Source: GCA-2720865 sp047630275
Lineage (GTDB): Bacteria > Bdellovibrionota > Bacteriovoracia > Bacteriovoracales > Bacteriovoracaceae
Assembly (NCBI GenBank): GCA_047630275.1
Contig: JBLHVN010000001.1
Location: forward strand, 1,302,001-1,366,000
DNA length: 64,000 nt
Direction: 5' to 3'
This document shows positions 44,031 through 54,700 of this stretch, piece after piece (the first letter of the stretch is position 1; each line of letters begins with the position of its first letter). A model generated the notes under the pieces. The model did not search any database, was not told the origin of the DNA, and was given only the letters and a program-made list of their open reading frames with translations. The position numbers and the translations under genes are program-made.

Positions 44031-47000
44031 TTAAAGATTGAAAGGAGTAAATTGCCCTTCATTCTTATAAACTCTATCGTAGTGACTTCTAAACCTTTTT
44101 CTAAGGTTCTTCTTATAAGTATCTTCGATATCGTCTCTTACATCATCAACATAACCTTCAACCTTACCCATAAAATCTTTCTTGTATGGACCGTAGCTGT
44201 TCATGGCCTTATCAAGAGTATAGATAGCGTTTACAGCGAAGAGGTGAATGCCTAGGCTTGAATCACTTACGCTAGTCTTAGCAGCAGAAAGTAAGTGCAT
44301 ATTGTGAAGAGTCTTATCTTTGTAAACTCTCTTAGCAATATTCTTATCTCTGCTAAATACTTTTCCAGACTTATCGTAGGCAATATTGATGTTTAAGATC
44401 TCACCCATCATCTTCACGTTAAATGTTTCAGCCAGCTGTGATTGAGCCACAGTTGGTGAGAAGTATGAAGTTCCGTTTAGTGAAGTCTTGATCTTGTTAA
44501 CATGATCTGATGCAGTCATCTTTAGAAGCTCAGCAAAGCCAAGGTAGTTAACAAAGTTTTGCATAGAAGCTTGAAAAGCAGGTAGGTTTGCTTTTACATT
44601 TTTAGCTCTAAGTGGGTTAGTGAAAACCATATTGATTCTACCAAGACCCGTAATATCTACTGGGAACTTACCAGCATCTTTAAAAGAAGCGGTTGAAGTA
44701 GCAAGTCTTAGAGACTCTTGGTTATTATCAACATAAACAAGAACGCTGTTTGTTGATTTAGCAATAGTGGCTTCAAATGGTCTAACAACTGATCCTCTTC
44801 CGTTATCCACAAGAAGAAGGGTCTTATTCTTAAGTCCATTATTAAGTGCCGTTGCATTTAAGCTGTTAAGGCTGATGTCTAGAACACTAACCTTTTTTAC
44901 TCCACCAAGAAGAGCGATGACATCAAGAAGGTCTCTTGAATTACTGTCAGCATCTACAACGATAACAGGTACATCATTTCTTTTCTCAGCGTATGGTGCT
45001 TTTACCATAGTGTTAAAGACTTTATTGATTCTTCCAAGAACAACTCCGTTCTTAGAAACAGTCGCTGTAAAAGTAACTGGCGTATAAACATCTCTTTCAT
45101 CACTTACTAAGATCTCAGCGTCAGTAAGCTTTGTTGAACTAGAAAGCTTTGATACTGGATCAAATCCTCTTGTGATCACTTGTGAAGTCGCGTTAGATGT
45201 TAACTTAACATCGATAGCTCCTGCGTAAGCTCTGTTAGAGTTATTCGTTACCGTTACGTTCATCTTGTTCTTTTGATTGATAAGAAGTTGTGAAGAACTT
45301 CCTAGAGCAGAAAGAGCAAGTGGGTATTGAACAGAGACATTCTTAGTATCAACAGCAAGTAATCCAGAGTTAGCGTCCATAAAGTGACGTCCCTGAATTC
45401 TTTTCTCAGCGCTTAGGGCCTGAGTTAAAGATAGCTTAGACTTATAAGTTGATCCGATTCTCGCTTGTGGTGGAATGACTCCTTGAGAGACACCTTTTAA
45501 AGTTGTCTTTGATCTTGGGCTTACACTTGTAAGTTTAAAACTTTGACCATTTTCCATTGTTACAACTACATTAGTAGCGGCTTTCTTTCCAAAGTTTACA
45601 AGCTTAATATTGTTAAAGGTTTTCTCACCTGGCTGGAAGACTCCATCAAGCTTGGCCACTTCATTGATTCCGCCATCAACAATTTGTGATTGAACGAACT
45701 TTAGAACTGGGTGGTTTTCGTAAACTGAACTAACCGCTGCAAGTCTTGCTTTTCTATAGATCTCTGTTTGAGCGGCAATATTTGATTGAAAAGTTGCTTC
45801 TTCATGTTGTCTGTATGAAGCGCTTCGGATTTGCTCGTATACATTGTTGAAAGTTGAGCTTTCAACATTTGCGTAAACTGATCTAAAAACATCGCTTGAT
45901 CTATTTGGGTTAGCGCTGAATTGATCTCTTAATTGAGCGTAGAAGTTATCATAAACACCTTGGTAATCTCTATTAAAAGCAGAGCTCTCTCCAGATCTAT
46001 AACCACTGTCTCTATGAGCTGGGTAATCTCTTGAAGAAAAATCTTGATAAGCACTTTGGTATGATTGGTCGTAATAACCAATATAGTATCTTTCAATCTC
46101 ACGGTCATAGGTTAAACGTGTTGCTTGAAAGTAACGGGCCTCATAACCATCAAGGTGAGCAAGACGAGCGAGTCTGCTTGGAGCTTGAGGTCTAGGGTTC
46201 CAATGACGTCCTTGACGAAAGTCACTTGGAAAACTTGGAATATCATGTCCAAAAGATCCAGCGAAAGGACCGAATCCGTCTTCTACTTTAAGATCATTTG
46301 TTTCATACTTATCAATGGCCTGAGATTCACCTTTAGCCGTTCCAACTCTTTTACCAGTTGTGACTGATCTTTGAAGACCGTCGTTCTCACCTTGCCCTTG
46401 ACCAACTTGAGCGGCATCAGAGTTTTGAGCTCTTTGAGTTCCGGCAGCGCTACCTTCTCTATTTCCAGCATCAGAATTACCCTGACGTGTTCCATCGATA
46501 GTTCCGTTCTGAGTTCCTTCTTTAACAGCGCGGGCAGCACCGTCAACATTTCCACGTGAGTGACCTACATTATATGAAGATTGTTGACCATCTCTTGTTC
46601 CAACGCTTTCACCATCTCTGTATCCATCTTGATCACCAAAACGACGACCACGGGCCTGAGCTAGTTCTAATCCTTCTTTTTGACCAGAATCACGTCCAAG
46701 CCTCGCCCCTCTAGAGTTGGCATTTAAGACGCGGGTGATTACTTCTTGTCGCCTGGCCATACGGGCCTGATCGACTTTTCTGTATTCAGCAGTCTTTAGC
46801 TTTTGTTGACCTAGCATAGGTTTTAATTGTTGATTAGCTGTCTTTATCTTTGAATCAACAGCGGCTAGTTCGGCTTTCTTAGCTGTTACAGCTGTTGTGC
46901 GAGCTGCGTTTTCAGTTGTGATATCAGCAATCTTTTTATTGGTCTGATTCAAAGATTTCTTAGCCGCCTGTGCCGCAAGCTTAGTCTCAGCAGCGCCTTT

Positions 47001-47603
47001 AACAGCAGCAGCATGTTGAACCGTTAGGTTAGCAACACGTTTTTTCATCTTATCGACTTTTTGCTGACATTCAGGAGTAGGAGAGGCCGTACAGTTTGAC
47101 TCTTCTGCTGCTAGTTTTTCTTTAGCTTTATCTAATTGTTTTTTCGCCTGAGCTTCACCCTGAGCCGCTGCCGTAGCTATGGCCTGAGTATCAGTAGCTG
47201 CTTTTTTAAGCGCCGGAAGCTTAGCTTCAAGTTGTTGCTTCTTTTGAAGCGCTGTAACGATCTCGTTTGAGAGCTTTGTTACTTCTTGATTCTTTTTCTT
47301 TCTGTCTTTTTGAAGAGCTTCTAATGCAGTTTGCTTAGTTTCTATTCTCTTATTAAGAGCTTCTACTTCAGTCTTTAGGACTTTCCATCTTTTACGGATA
47401 ATCTGAAGCTTTTGATCATCAGAGATTCTAAAGGTAGGTTTTCCAATATATTGATTCCGCCAATCATTCTTGTTAGAGAAGATGTCCTTAGAATTAAAGT
47501 TATTGTTGTTACCGTGATTGTTACCACCGTGATGTTGAGCCATTGCCGCGCCTGAAACTAGTTGTGCAGTTAGTGCGAATACTGCAAGCATCTTAGTCTT
47601 CAT
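44031..47603 (-). CDS. Very large secreted coiled-coil / GxxxG-repeat protein
   Basis: About 1190 residues. The ATG at 47603 (MKTKMLAVF) is chosen because GAGGAG lies nine bases upstream; the frame's first ATG at 47624 has none. The signal peptide ends A-A-M-A (about 21), followed by His/Asn-rich sequence. Residues 65-280 form a long Lys/Glu/Ala coiled coil with one C-x-x-x-x-x-x-x-C pair. From about 290 to 425 glycine recurs every fourth residue (G-D-Q-D-G-Y-R-D-G-E-S-V-G). Then comes a Tyr/Arg/Ser-rich segment (430-620), and folded domains fill the C-terminal half (strand-rich about 640-880, mixed alpha/beta after). The function is unknown; it looks like a fibrous envelope or extracellular scaffold. 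Confidence 0.8.
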   Translation of the reverse strand: MKTKMLAVFALTAQLVSGAAMAQHHGGNNHGNNNNFNSKDIFSNKNDWRNQYIGKPTFRISDDQKLQIIRKRWKVLKTEVEALNKRIETKQTALEALQKDRKKKNQEVTKLSNEIVTALQKKQQLEAKLPALKKAATDTQAIATAAAQGEAQAKKQLDKAKEKLAAEESNCTASPTPECQQKVDKMKKRVANLTVQHAAAVKGAAETKLAAQAAKKSLNQTNKKIADITTENAARTTAVTAKKAELAAVDSKIKTANQQLKPMLGQQKLKTAEYRKVDQARMARRQEVITRVLNANSRGARLGRDSGQKEGLELAQARGRRFGDQDGYRDGESVGTRDGQQSSYNVGHSRGNVDGAARAVKEGTQNGTIDGTRQGNSDAGNREGSAAGTQRAQNSDAAQVGQGQGENDGLQRSVTTGKRVGTAKGESQAIDKYETNDLKVEDGFGPFAGSFGHDIPSFPSDFRQGRHWNPRPQAPSRLARLAHLDGYEARYFQATRLTYDREIERYYIGYYDQSYQSAYQDFSSRDYPAHRDSGYRSGESSAFNRDYQGVYDNFYAQLRDQFSANPNRSSDVFRSVYANVESSTFNNVYEQIRSASYRQHEEATFQSNIAAQTEIYRKARLAAVSSVYENHPVLKFVQSQIVDGGINEVAKLDGVFQPGEKTFNNIKLVNFGKKAATNVVVTMENGQSFKLTSVSPRSKTTLKGVSQGVIPPQARIGSTYKSKLSLTQALSAEKRIQGRHFMDANSGLLAVDTKNVSVQYPLALSALGSSSQLLINQKNKMNVTVTNNSNRAYAGAIDVKLTSNATSQVITRGFDPVSKLSSSTKLTDAEILVSDERDVYTPVTFTATVSKNGVVLGRINKVFNTMVKAPYAEKRNDVPVIVVDADSNSRDLLDVIALLGGVKKVSVLDISLNSLNATALNNGLKNKTLLLVDNGRGSVVRPFEATIAKSTNSVLVYVDNNQESLRLATSTASFKDAGKFPVDITGLGRINMVFTNPLRAKNVKANLPAFQASMQNFVNYLGFAELLKMTASDHVNKIKTSLNGTSYFSPTVAQSQLAETFNVKMMGEILNINIAYDKSGKVFSRDKNIAKRVYKDKTLHNMHLLSAAKTSVSDSSLGIHLFAVNAIYTLDKAMNSYGPYKKDFMGKVEGYVDDVRDDIEDTYKKNLRKRFRSHYDRVYKNEGQFTPFNL

Positions 47604-47894
47604 TGTTAAATTCTCCTCGGTCATTTTGGAACCATAGTGCCAGTTGGCACCACAAAAAAACCATTTTTGGGCCGTAATTGAGCCTTTTGGTGTGCAAAAG
47701 ACCCCAAAACGAACTCCGTTTCATTTATAGGGTTAAGTTAAGAATTAGATTAGCAAAAGAGGGGCCACTGATGGCCAAAAACGTGACGCGTTGTATTATT
47801 TACAATGGGCCGACAGTTAATGGGAGATTATTTCAATCGATATTGAGTATTATGCTGTGGCCGATAGATTCATCCCAATCAAAAGGGAGTTTTA

Positions 47895-48518
47895 ATGATT
47901 TTTAAGTACTTAGCTGTTTTGGCTTTTCTATCTTTATATACAAATGCTTTTAGCGCTGAATTTATATCCGCTAAAACATCTAAATCCTTTATTTCTCAAT
48001 TAGAGAAGATCACGGCAGAATCTCCTGAAGAGCTGATTCAAGTAGATATCAAAGGATCGAGAAATAAGTCGGTTTATCCCGCCGGGGATCTTTATATTCT
48101 TTTGGCCGTTGGGAAGAAAGATCAGTCTATGACGAAGACTGAGTATCAAAAACTATGGGGTATCATGAACTACCTCTCTGATGCTGGCTTTAGAGTTATG
48201 ATGAATGTAAAAGCCAAGGTGGCCCACCTTGAAGCGGCCATTGATTCCGTTGATACAAGCTTGATCATGTGGTCAAGCCACGGGAATAAGCATAGTTTTT
48301 ATGATTACAATAGTAAGCCAGTTCCTTATGATATTTTTAAGAATGCCCACGAAGGACTTTATCAATTTGTCCTAAGTTCCTGTCATGGGCGATTGGCCCT
48401 CGATGCTAATTACTCAGTTCCAAAAAGGATTAAGACTTGGGCCTGGAAGGGACTGACTAATAGCTCTGAGTTCATCAGCTTCTTACTCTCAGACACTTGG
48501 TCTGCAAAAAAGAAGTAG
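47895..48518 (+). CDS. Secreted protein with a clan-CD (caspase-like) His-Gly ... Ser-Cys dyad
   Basis: The 207-residue protein has a signal peptide (about 1-20). L-I-M-W-S-S-H-G-N (His129-Gly130) and F-V-L-S-S-C-H-G (Cys163) each follow a hydrophobic strand, the layout of clan-CD cysteine peptidases (caspase, legumain, gingipain, CHAT). An Asp-rich loop lies between. It is smaller than a full caspase-like p20/p10 domain. The family assignment is inferred from the two motifs only. AAAGGGAG precedes the ATG. It may process exported substrates, or be inactive. Confidence 0.6.
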   Translation: MIFKYLAVLAFLSLYTNAFSAEFISAKTSKSFISQLEKITAESPEELIQVDIKGSRNKSVYPAGDLYILLAVGKKDQSMTKTEYQKLWGIMNYLSDAGFRVMMNVKAKVAHLEAAIDSVDTSLIMWSSHGNKHSFYDYNSKPVPYDIFKNAHEGLYQFVLSSCHGRLALDANYSVPKRIKTWAWKGLTNSSEFISFLLSDTWSAKKK

Positions 48519-48544
48519 GCCATCTTTAATAAGGCTTTTTTGAA

Positions 48545-49198
48545 ATGGTTAATAGTTTAAGCAATGATAATGGTCCTGGTTTAGAGAGTTTCTTTACAGG
48601 GCCTATCTTTGAAGCATGCCTCTTTAAATACCCCAAAGGGCCTTATCTAGAAATTGGATGTGGATTAAAGCCCATCCTTCCAGATCTCTTTAGCCCCTTA
48701 GGACCCGTTGATTGTTTAGATATTGATCCTCTTGTGATTCAAGAGCTTAGAGACTCTCAAGTTTCCGCTGAGCTTTTTGAGGGAAGTATTTGTGATTTCT
48801 TAGCCAGAGAGAAGTACGCCTTTATCTTAGATGCTCACCTTCTTCATTGCTTATATGACTTTGAAGAATATAGAAGGGCCTTAAGAAATTGTTTTCTGTC
48901 TTTAAAAGAGGGAGGGCTCTTTTTCTTAGAAACCATGATCTCTCATTCTTCCATGAGCTTTGAACAAGGGCTCTCCTTTGATGAAACGACCTTTCAGCTG
49001 AGAAAAGGTGACATGGTAAGTCGATTGATCCTTCCAAGCCTTCTCATTGAAGACCTCTTTAGCTTAGCTGGCTTTAAGATAGAACAACTTAGGGTTTATG
49101 AGGACCTTCGGATGATCCCCCATGATCACCGAGAATTACCTCTTTTAGAGGATCCCCAGGTCCTCAGAATAATTGCCAGTAAGCCAATCTCCCTTTAA
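48545..49198 (+). CDS. Class I SAM-dependent methyltransferase
   Basis: The 217-residue protein has Y-L-E-I-G-C-G (SAM motif I, about 36-42), V-D-C-L-D-I-D-P (motif II acidic end), Y-A-F-I-L-D-A-H-L-L-H-C-L (motif IV) and L-K-E-G-G-L-F-F-L-E (motif V/VI). This is the Rossmann methyltransferase family. The substrate is unknown. Nine bases separate it from the MscS gene, so they may be co-transcribed. Confidence 0.85.
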   Translation: MVNSLSNDNGPGLESFFTGPIFEACLFKYPKGPYLEIGCGLKPILPDLFSPLGPVDCLDIDPLVIQELRDSQVSAELFEGSICDFLAREKYAFILDAHLLHCLYDFEEYRRALRNCFLSLKEGGLFFLETMISHSSMSFEQGLSFDETTFQLRKGDMVSRLILPSLLIEDLFSLAGFKIEQLRVYEDLRMIPHDHRELPLLEDPQVLRIIASKPISL

Positions 49199-49207
49199 GC
49201 TATAAGG

Positions 49208-50068
49208 ATGTGGGAAGCAGCATCTAAGATTTGGAATTTAATTCGGACACCTCTTTTTGAGATCAGTGGAAACAAGTTTTCCATCATGTCTCTTATCCTA
49301 GCTTGTATTGTCTTCTATCTTTCGGTGATCCTCTCTCGCATGACAGAGCGGTTTATAAAGAATCTTCTTGATGGAAAAGATATAGACCCTGGTGTTAAAG
49401 ATAGTATATCAACCTTTACCCGCTACTTAGTTGTCATCATAGGAACCTTGATAACTTTAGACACTGTTGGTGTGTCTCTCTCTTCACTAGCGGCACTCGG
49501 TGCTGTCTTAATGGTTGGTATTGGTTTTGGTCTACAAAATATTACCCAAAACTTTATCGCTGGACTTATTATCCTCATAGAACGCCCGATTAAACTTGGT
49601 GACCTTGTTGAAGTAAAAGGTGTTTCTGGAAAAGTTATACAGATAGGTGCCAGGTCGACTTTAGTTAATACAAGAGATGATATAACGATCATCGTGCCTA
49701 ATTCACAGTTCATCGCTGAGCAAGTTATAAATGAATCCTTTTCAGGAGAAAGAATTAGGCTTCATATCTCTGTTGGTGTGGCCTATGGAACAGATACACG
49801 AAAAGTAGAAACGGTCTTAAAAGAAGTCGGAAATGCTCATGATAAGGTTCTAGATTATCCTGGACCATCAGTTATCTTTGTCTCATTTGGGGATTCTTCT
49901 TTAAACTTTGAGCTTAGAGTTTGGACTAAAGAACTTTGGGATAATGAATCTTTAAAGAGTGATATTAGATTCGCCATAGATGAAGCCTTTAGGACTGAGA
50001 AAATAGCGATTCCTTTTCCTCAAAGAGATCTTCATATCAAGTCCACTGAGGTCAGCTTACACAATTAG
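49208..50068 (+). CDS. Small-conductance mechanosensitive channel (MscS family)
   Basis: The 286-residue protein has three transmembrane helices (about 26-44, 66-85, 92-125). The pore helix reads A-A-L-G-A-V-L-M-V-G-I-G-F-G-L-Q-N, with the family's Gly/Ala packing. The MscS beta domain follows (I-E-R-P-I-K-L-G-D-L-V-E-V, R-S-T-L-V-N-T-R-D, I-V-P-N-S-Q-F) and the C-terminal alpha/beta domain. It vents solutes on hypo-osmotic shock. The length matches E. coli MscS. Confidence 0.93.
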   Translation: MWEAASKIWNLIRTPLFEISGNKFSIMSLILACIVFYLSVILSRMTERFIKNLLDGKDIDPGVKDSISTFTRYLVVIIGTLITLDTVGVSLSSLAALGAVLMVGIGFGLQNITQNFIAGLIILIERPIKLGDLVEVKGVSGKVIQIGARSTLVNTRDDITIIVPNSQFIAEQVINESFSGERIRLHISVGVAYGTDTRKVETVLKEVGNAHDKVLDYPGPSVIFVSFGDSSLNFELRVWTKELWDNESLKSDIRFAIDEAFRTEKIAIPFPQRDLHIKSTEVSLHN

Positions 50069-50217
50069 GTAGGGACGCCTGATTTTAGAGTCAATTGCCA
50101 AAGTTTTAAGCCGGCCAGTTTCAAGCTAACCCCCTAGATTCAGTTCAGATTTTACCCATTTTTAAAATGACTCCATAATGGCATTTCATTCAAATGTTGC
50201 ACGTCGGAGATTAAGGA

Positions 50218-50766
50218 ATGGAAAAAGCATTGGCGCCCGAATTCGGGTCAAATCAGTATCAAATTGAAGCAGTTGTACAATCCCCTGGAAGAGAATCTAC
50301 GCCTGGAGCTGTCTTAGCATTAAGACCCTTTGAGCTTAGCAGTTTTAAGATGAAGGCCTTTGCCTGCCTTATTGATCAATTTGTACTGATTATCCCAAGC
50401 CTTTTCTTTAGCGCTACCATGACCCTTATTTGTTTCTCAAGCTTGTCTGATCTCGGTCTTAACACGGATTTCATGCGGGCCCTTTGTGTGGGCTCCGGCG
50501 TCGCTTCATTCTTTAGTGCCCATTGGCTTTATTTTACTCTTTGCGAGTCATCTTCAAAGGCGGCCACCATTGGTATGAGTGTCCTTGGCATTAAGGTTCA
50601 AAAGGAGGAGGGAACTAAGCTTAGCTTTCTTGAGGCCAATAACCGCTATTGGTTATGGGTCTTCTCTAGTGTTCTTTTTGGCATGAACTTCCTAGGTTTT
50701 TTAGGAAAAGAGAAAAACCTCTTACACGATAAGCTTTGTCATACTGAAGTGGTAAGAGAGGCCTGA
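50218..50766 (+). CDS. RDD-family membrane protein
   Basis: The 182-residue protein has three transmembrane helices. L-S-S-F-K-M-K-A-F-A-C-L-I-D-Q-F-V-L fits the RDD start (the Arg is Lys here, Asp kept), and H-D-K-L-C-H-T-E-V-V near the end matches the usual R-x-x-H-D-x. The role is unknown (suggested transport). GGAG eight bases upstream supports the ATG. It overlaps the convergent dehydratase gene by 28 bp. Confidence 0.8.
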   Translation: MEKALAPEFGSNQYQIEAVVQSPGRESTPGAVLALRPFELSSFKMKAFACLIDQFVLIIPSLFFSATMTLICFSSLSDLGLNTDFMRALCVGSGVASFFSAHWLYFTLCESSSKAATIGMSVLGIKVQKEEGTKLSFLEANNRYWLWVFSSVLFGMNFLGFLGKEKNLLHDKLCHTEVVREA

Positions 50767-51032
50767 TCAATTCTTCTTGCCAACTCAAAATCTAAAACAC
50801 TTAGGTCATCTTTTGTATGAGTCCATAATTCTACTTCTAAATGCCCCCATCCTAGTTGAATTTCAGGATGGTGGTTTAGCTCTTCACTTAGAATAGTGAT
50901 CTTCTCTAAGAGTTTTATAGCGCTCATATAATCTGCAAAGCTATAGCTTCTTCTGATTCTTGTTTTGTTAAAACTAAAATCCCAATCACTATGAAGCGCC
51001 TTTAGGAGTTCGTTTTTTTCTTCTTCACTCAT
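50739..51032 (-). CDS. Pterin-4a-carbinolamine dehydratase
   Basis: The 97-residue protein has the family core: E-E-L-N-H-H-P-E-I-Q-L-G-W-G-H-L-E-V, then L-W-T-H, and the end L-D-F-E-L-A-R-R-I-D. It dehydrates 4a-hydroxytetrahydropterin. No aromatic amino acid hydroxylase is near, so it may serve molybdopterin or another pterin route. It overlaps pyrF by 4 bp and so belongs to the pyrimidine operon's transcript. Confidence 0.9.
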   Translation of the reverse strand: MSEEEKNELLKALHSDWDFSFNKTRIRRSYSFADYMSAIKLLEKITILSEELNHHPEIQLGWGHLEVELWTHTKDDLSVLDFELARRIDQASLTTSV

Positions 51033-51721
51033 AATTGAGAGAGCCTCTCTTTTAAATTAGTAGAGGCCGTCAGGGCCCGTCCCATGACAAGAAAGTCTGC
51101 TCCGTCATTAAAAGCCGATGTTGGGGTAGCGACTCTTTTTTGATCCCCAGCCTCTTGTCCTTCAAATCGGATTCCAGGTGTGACTTTGAGGGCCTTTAAC
51201 CCAAGTCTCTTCTCAAGGTTAGTAACAGCAGGTAACTCATTAGGTGAGAGGATAAAGCCATCGATGTTTTCTTCAAGACCTATAGTAAAAAGCCTTTCAA
51301 AGTCAGCTGCCTCACCACTTAGGTTCCAAAGTTCAGAAAAATCACTTGAGCCTAGGGAGGTAAGAAAACTAACCCCTAAGATCTTAGTCTTTGGGATGTA
51401 TTGATCCCGGGCCAAAAGAGCGGCCTTAATCATTTCGCGCCCGCCGCTTAAGTGGATGGTAAGGTAATCAATAGGAAGCCCTTCCATGGCCTTGATGGCC
51501 TTAGCTACAGTGTTTGGAATATCGTGAAGCTTATAATCAAAGAAGATCTTCTTCTTATACTTATTCTTAAACTCAATCAGCCCATCTCTTCCATACTCAG
51601 TAAAGAACTCAAGGCCTAGTTTTATATTAACTGGAGCGTCGCCAAGGTTTTCCATGAATTGATCTCGGGCGGCCTTGTCCATATTGTCCATGGCCACAAA
51701 GATCTTCTCCATCTTACTCAT
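51029..51721 (-). CDS. pyrF: Orotidine-5'-phosphate decarboxylase
   Basis: The 230-residue protein has the OMPDC signature F-F-D-Y-K-L-H-D-I-P-N-T-V (catalytic D-K-x-x-D), I-D-Y-L-T-I-H-L-S-G-G, V-T-P-G-I-R-F and V-M-G-R-A-L. It makes UMP, the last de novo step. It overlaps the carbamoyl-phosphate synthase fusion by 4 bp. Confidence 0.94.
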   Translation of the reverse strand: MSKMEKIFVAMDNMDKAARDQFMENLGDAPVNIKLGLEFFTEYGRDGLIEFKNKYKKKIFFDYKLHDIPNTVAKAIKAMEGLPIDYLTIHLSGGREMIKAALLARDQYIPKTKILGVSFLTSLGSSDFSELWNLSGEAADFERLFTIGLEENIDGFILSPNELPAVTNLEKRLGLKALKVTPGIRFEGQEAGDQKRVATPTSAFNDGADFLVMGRALTASTNLKERLSQL

Positions 51722-54700
51722 TGCTGAATCTCCTGAACACTAACGGGGATTAAGTCTTGAGAAAAAGTTCCAAGGAGGGCCTCAGTGACGGCCTTGATAT
51801 TTTCTTCTCTAGTAAAAGTAGGCACACCATAACTGATGGCCGTGTTCCTAATCACTTCACCATCACTTTTAGAATCTCCCATATTCTCTGGAGTGTTAAA
51901 GACCATAACCATATCTTCATCTTTAAGAGCGTCTAATAAGCTAAGCCCATCATCTTCACCAATCTTAGCCACCTTGGTGCAAGGAAGGCCTTGCTTTCTC
52001 ACATAAGAACAAGTTCCTGAAGTGGCCAAGAAAGTATAACCATTTTGATGAAGCTGCTTTAGGTAGGGAAGGATAAAGTCTTTTCTATTATCAGCGAGGG
52101 AGATGAGAACCTTTCCGACTCTATTAAGGTTTGGATAATTTCCTAGATAACTCTTAAGGATGGCCATCTCTTTATCGTAATCAATTCCTAGGGTCTCACC
52201 AGTTGATCTCATCTTTGGGCCTAAGATAATATTATCATCTAAGAAACGGTCAAAAGGAAAAGTGGATTGCTTAACACAGAAAAAAGGTGCCAGCTCTCGA
52301 TCCCAACTCTTTATACTCTCTCCAAGCATGGCGTCTGTAGCAATGCCTGCAAGATCCATGGCGTAGGCCTTAGAGAGAAAAGGGATGGTCCGTGATCCTC
52401 TTGGATTGGCCTCTATACAATAGATTTCTCCATCTTTAACAGCGTACTGAATATTAATGGGCCCTAGGATGTCTAAGTGATTAGCAAGTTGAACTGAAAT
52501 CTCTTTCATCTTTTTATAGAGCTTATCAGTGAGAACAACAGGGGGAGTGATCATGCCACTGTCTCCTGAGTGAACTCCTGCGTGTTCAATATGTTCACAA
52601 ACCGTAAAGACATGATTTCCATTTTTATCGCGGATTAGATCCACGTCATACTCAAGGGCCCCTTCAAGGTAGGTCTCTACTTGAAAAATAGTTGAAGAGC
52701 TCTTGAGTTGCTCTTTAAGTTGAGCCGGTAGGGCCTCAAGATCATCGAAGCTATGAAAGATGTACATTGATTCGCCGCCGATGACATAGCTTGGTCTAAT
52801 AATAACAGGGAGACCTATTTCAATCATGGCGTTTCTAAGTTGCTTAAAGCCTTTTACTTCTTTAGCCGTTGTTTGGGCGAGTCCACATTTTTTCGTCACT
52901 TCACTAAAGAGCTTTCTATCTTCTGTTAGATCGAGAACTTCAAGAGTGGCACCAAGAAAATTGATATCGAGGAATTCTTTTCTAAAGTTCTTCTCTAAGT
53001 GATTTCGAATCTTAATTCCGGTTTGCCCACTAAAGCTTGTGATCATACCTTCAACTTTTTCGTTGCGGGCAATATCAAAGAGGTCTTCAGAATATAGGGC
53101 AGAAAGATACAGGCGGTCAGAGCTATCATAATCTGTTGAAACTGTTTCAGGATTTGAATTGATCATGATGGACTTGATGCCCTTTGTTTTTAAGTGGCGG
53201 CAACTCTTTACGCAAGAGTAATCAAATTCAATCCCTTGGCCGATCCTATTCGGACCTGAACCCATGATGGCCACGGCCCTTCCATTTGCTCCGAGAGAGA
53301 CCGCTTCGTTTTCTTCTGCGTAAGTTGAATAGAAGTAGGGGGTTTCTGCATTGAATTCACCTGAACAAGTATCAACGGCCTTAAAGACCGGGAAGATATT
53401 ATTTTCATGGCGGTAGGTAAGGATATCTTTTTGCGCCTTATTGGTTAAAAAGGCCAAATGCTTATCAGAGAACCCAAGAGATTTATAAAAACTAAAGTTT
53501 TCATAGAGAAGCTCTGGAGACTTCTTTAAGTCTTGTTCAACTTCAATAAGCTCCCCCACTTGATCTAAAAACCAAGGAGTGATCTTAGAATGCTCGTGAA
53601 TATCAGTTTGGCTCATACCTTGGCGCATGGCCTCCATGACAGTTAAGAGGCAAAGCTCTTGCTGATCAAGAAGACGCTCCCTTAGATAACTCATAGTCAC
53701 GTCAAAGGGGGTGGTTTTTAACTGGGCCAGCTCTGGAATCTCAAGCCCAAGCTCTAAGCTCCGAAGGGCCTTTAAGAAAGCTTCGTTAAAGCAGCCCCCA
53801 AGGGCCAGCACTTCTCCAACAGATCTCATCTGTGGGCCAAGCTTTCTTGAACTTGTTGGAAATTTATTAAAGGGGAAGATTGGAATCTTCACCGCAACAT
53901 AATCAAGGCTTGGTTCAAAGGCAACTGGAGAGGCTTGAGTGATATCATTTAAGATTTCTTTTAAGGTGAAGCCAAGGGCCAATTGAGCAGAAATCTTAGC
54001 AATAGGATATCCCGTCGCCTTAGAAGCAAGGGCCGAAGAACGGCTTACTCTTGGGTTCATCTCGATGACAACGATATCATCTTCATCATTTGGGTTAATG
54101 GCGAACTGAACATTGGCGCCACCTGCGACGACTCCCATATGCTTAGCAATGGTTAAGGACATGGTTCTAAGTTTCTGATAACAGCGGTCGCTAATCGTTT
54201 GCGCCGGAGCCACTGTAATGGAATCACCTGTATGGATTCCACAAGGATCAATATTTTCGATGGAGCAGATGATCACTCCGCTCTTTTCACAATCAACCAT
54301 CACCTCAAGTTCAACTTCTTTCCATCCAAGAAGTGATTTCTCCATGGTGATGGGAAATTTAAGATCACTTGTGAAGACATCTTTTAATTCTTCCGAGTTG
54401 TGAACCAGGGCCGCCCCTTTTCCACCTAAAGCAAAGTCACGCCTTATAATAAGTGGGTAGCCTACTTTAGAAGTTGCCATCATCAGGGCGTCTTCTTCAC
54501 TCTTACCTTTAAAGCGCTTTCCAGTCTCGTAACCAAGAGTCTTAAGCTCTTTAGCAAAGAGGTCTCTGTCTTCGGTTTTATTAATGGTATCAACCTTCGC
54601 TCCTAAAAGAGCGACGTTGTGATCACTTAAATAATTTTCTTCTTCAAGTTCAACACAGATATTAAGGGCCGTCTGACCACCCATGGTGGAGAGAACTGCA

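Noticed and set aside
47678..47905. 75-codon frame between the coiled-coil and clan-CD-like genes
   Set aside because: No ribosome binding site or recognisable protein; the region holds short hairpins and probably promoters.
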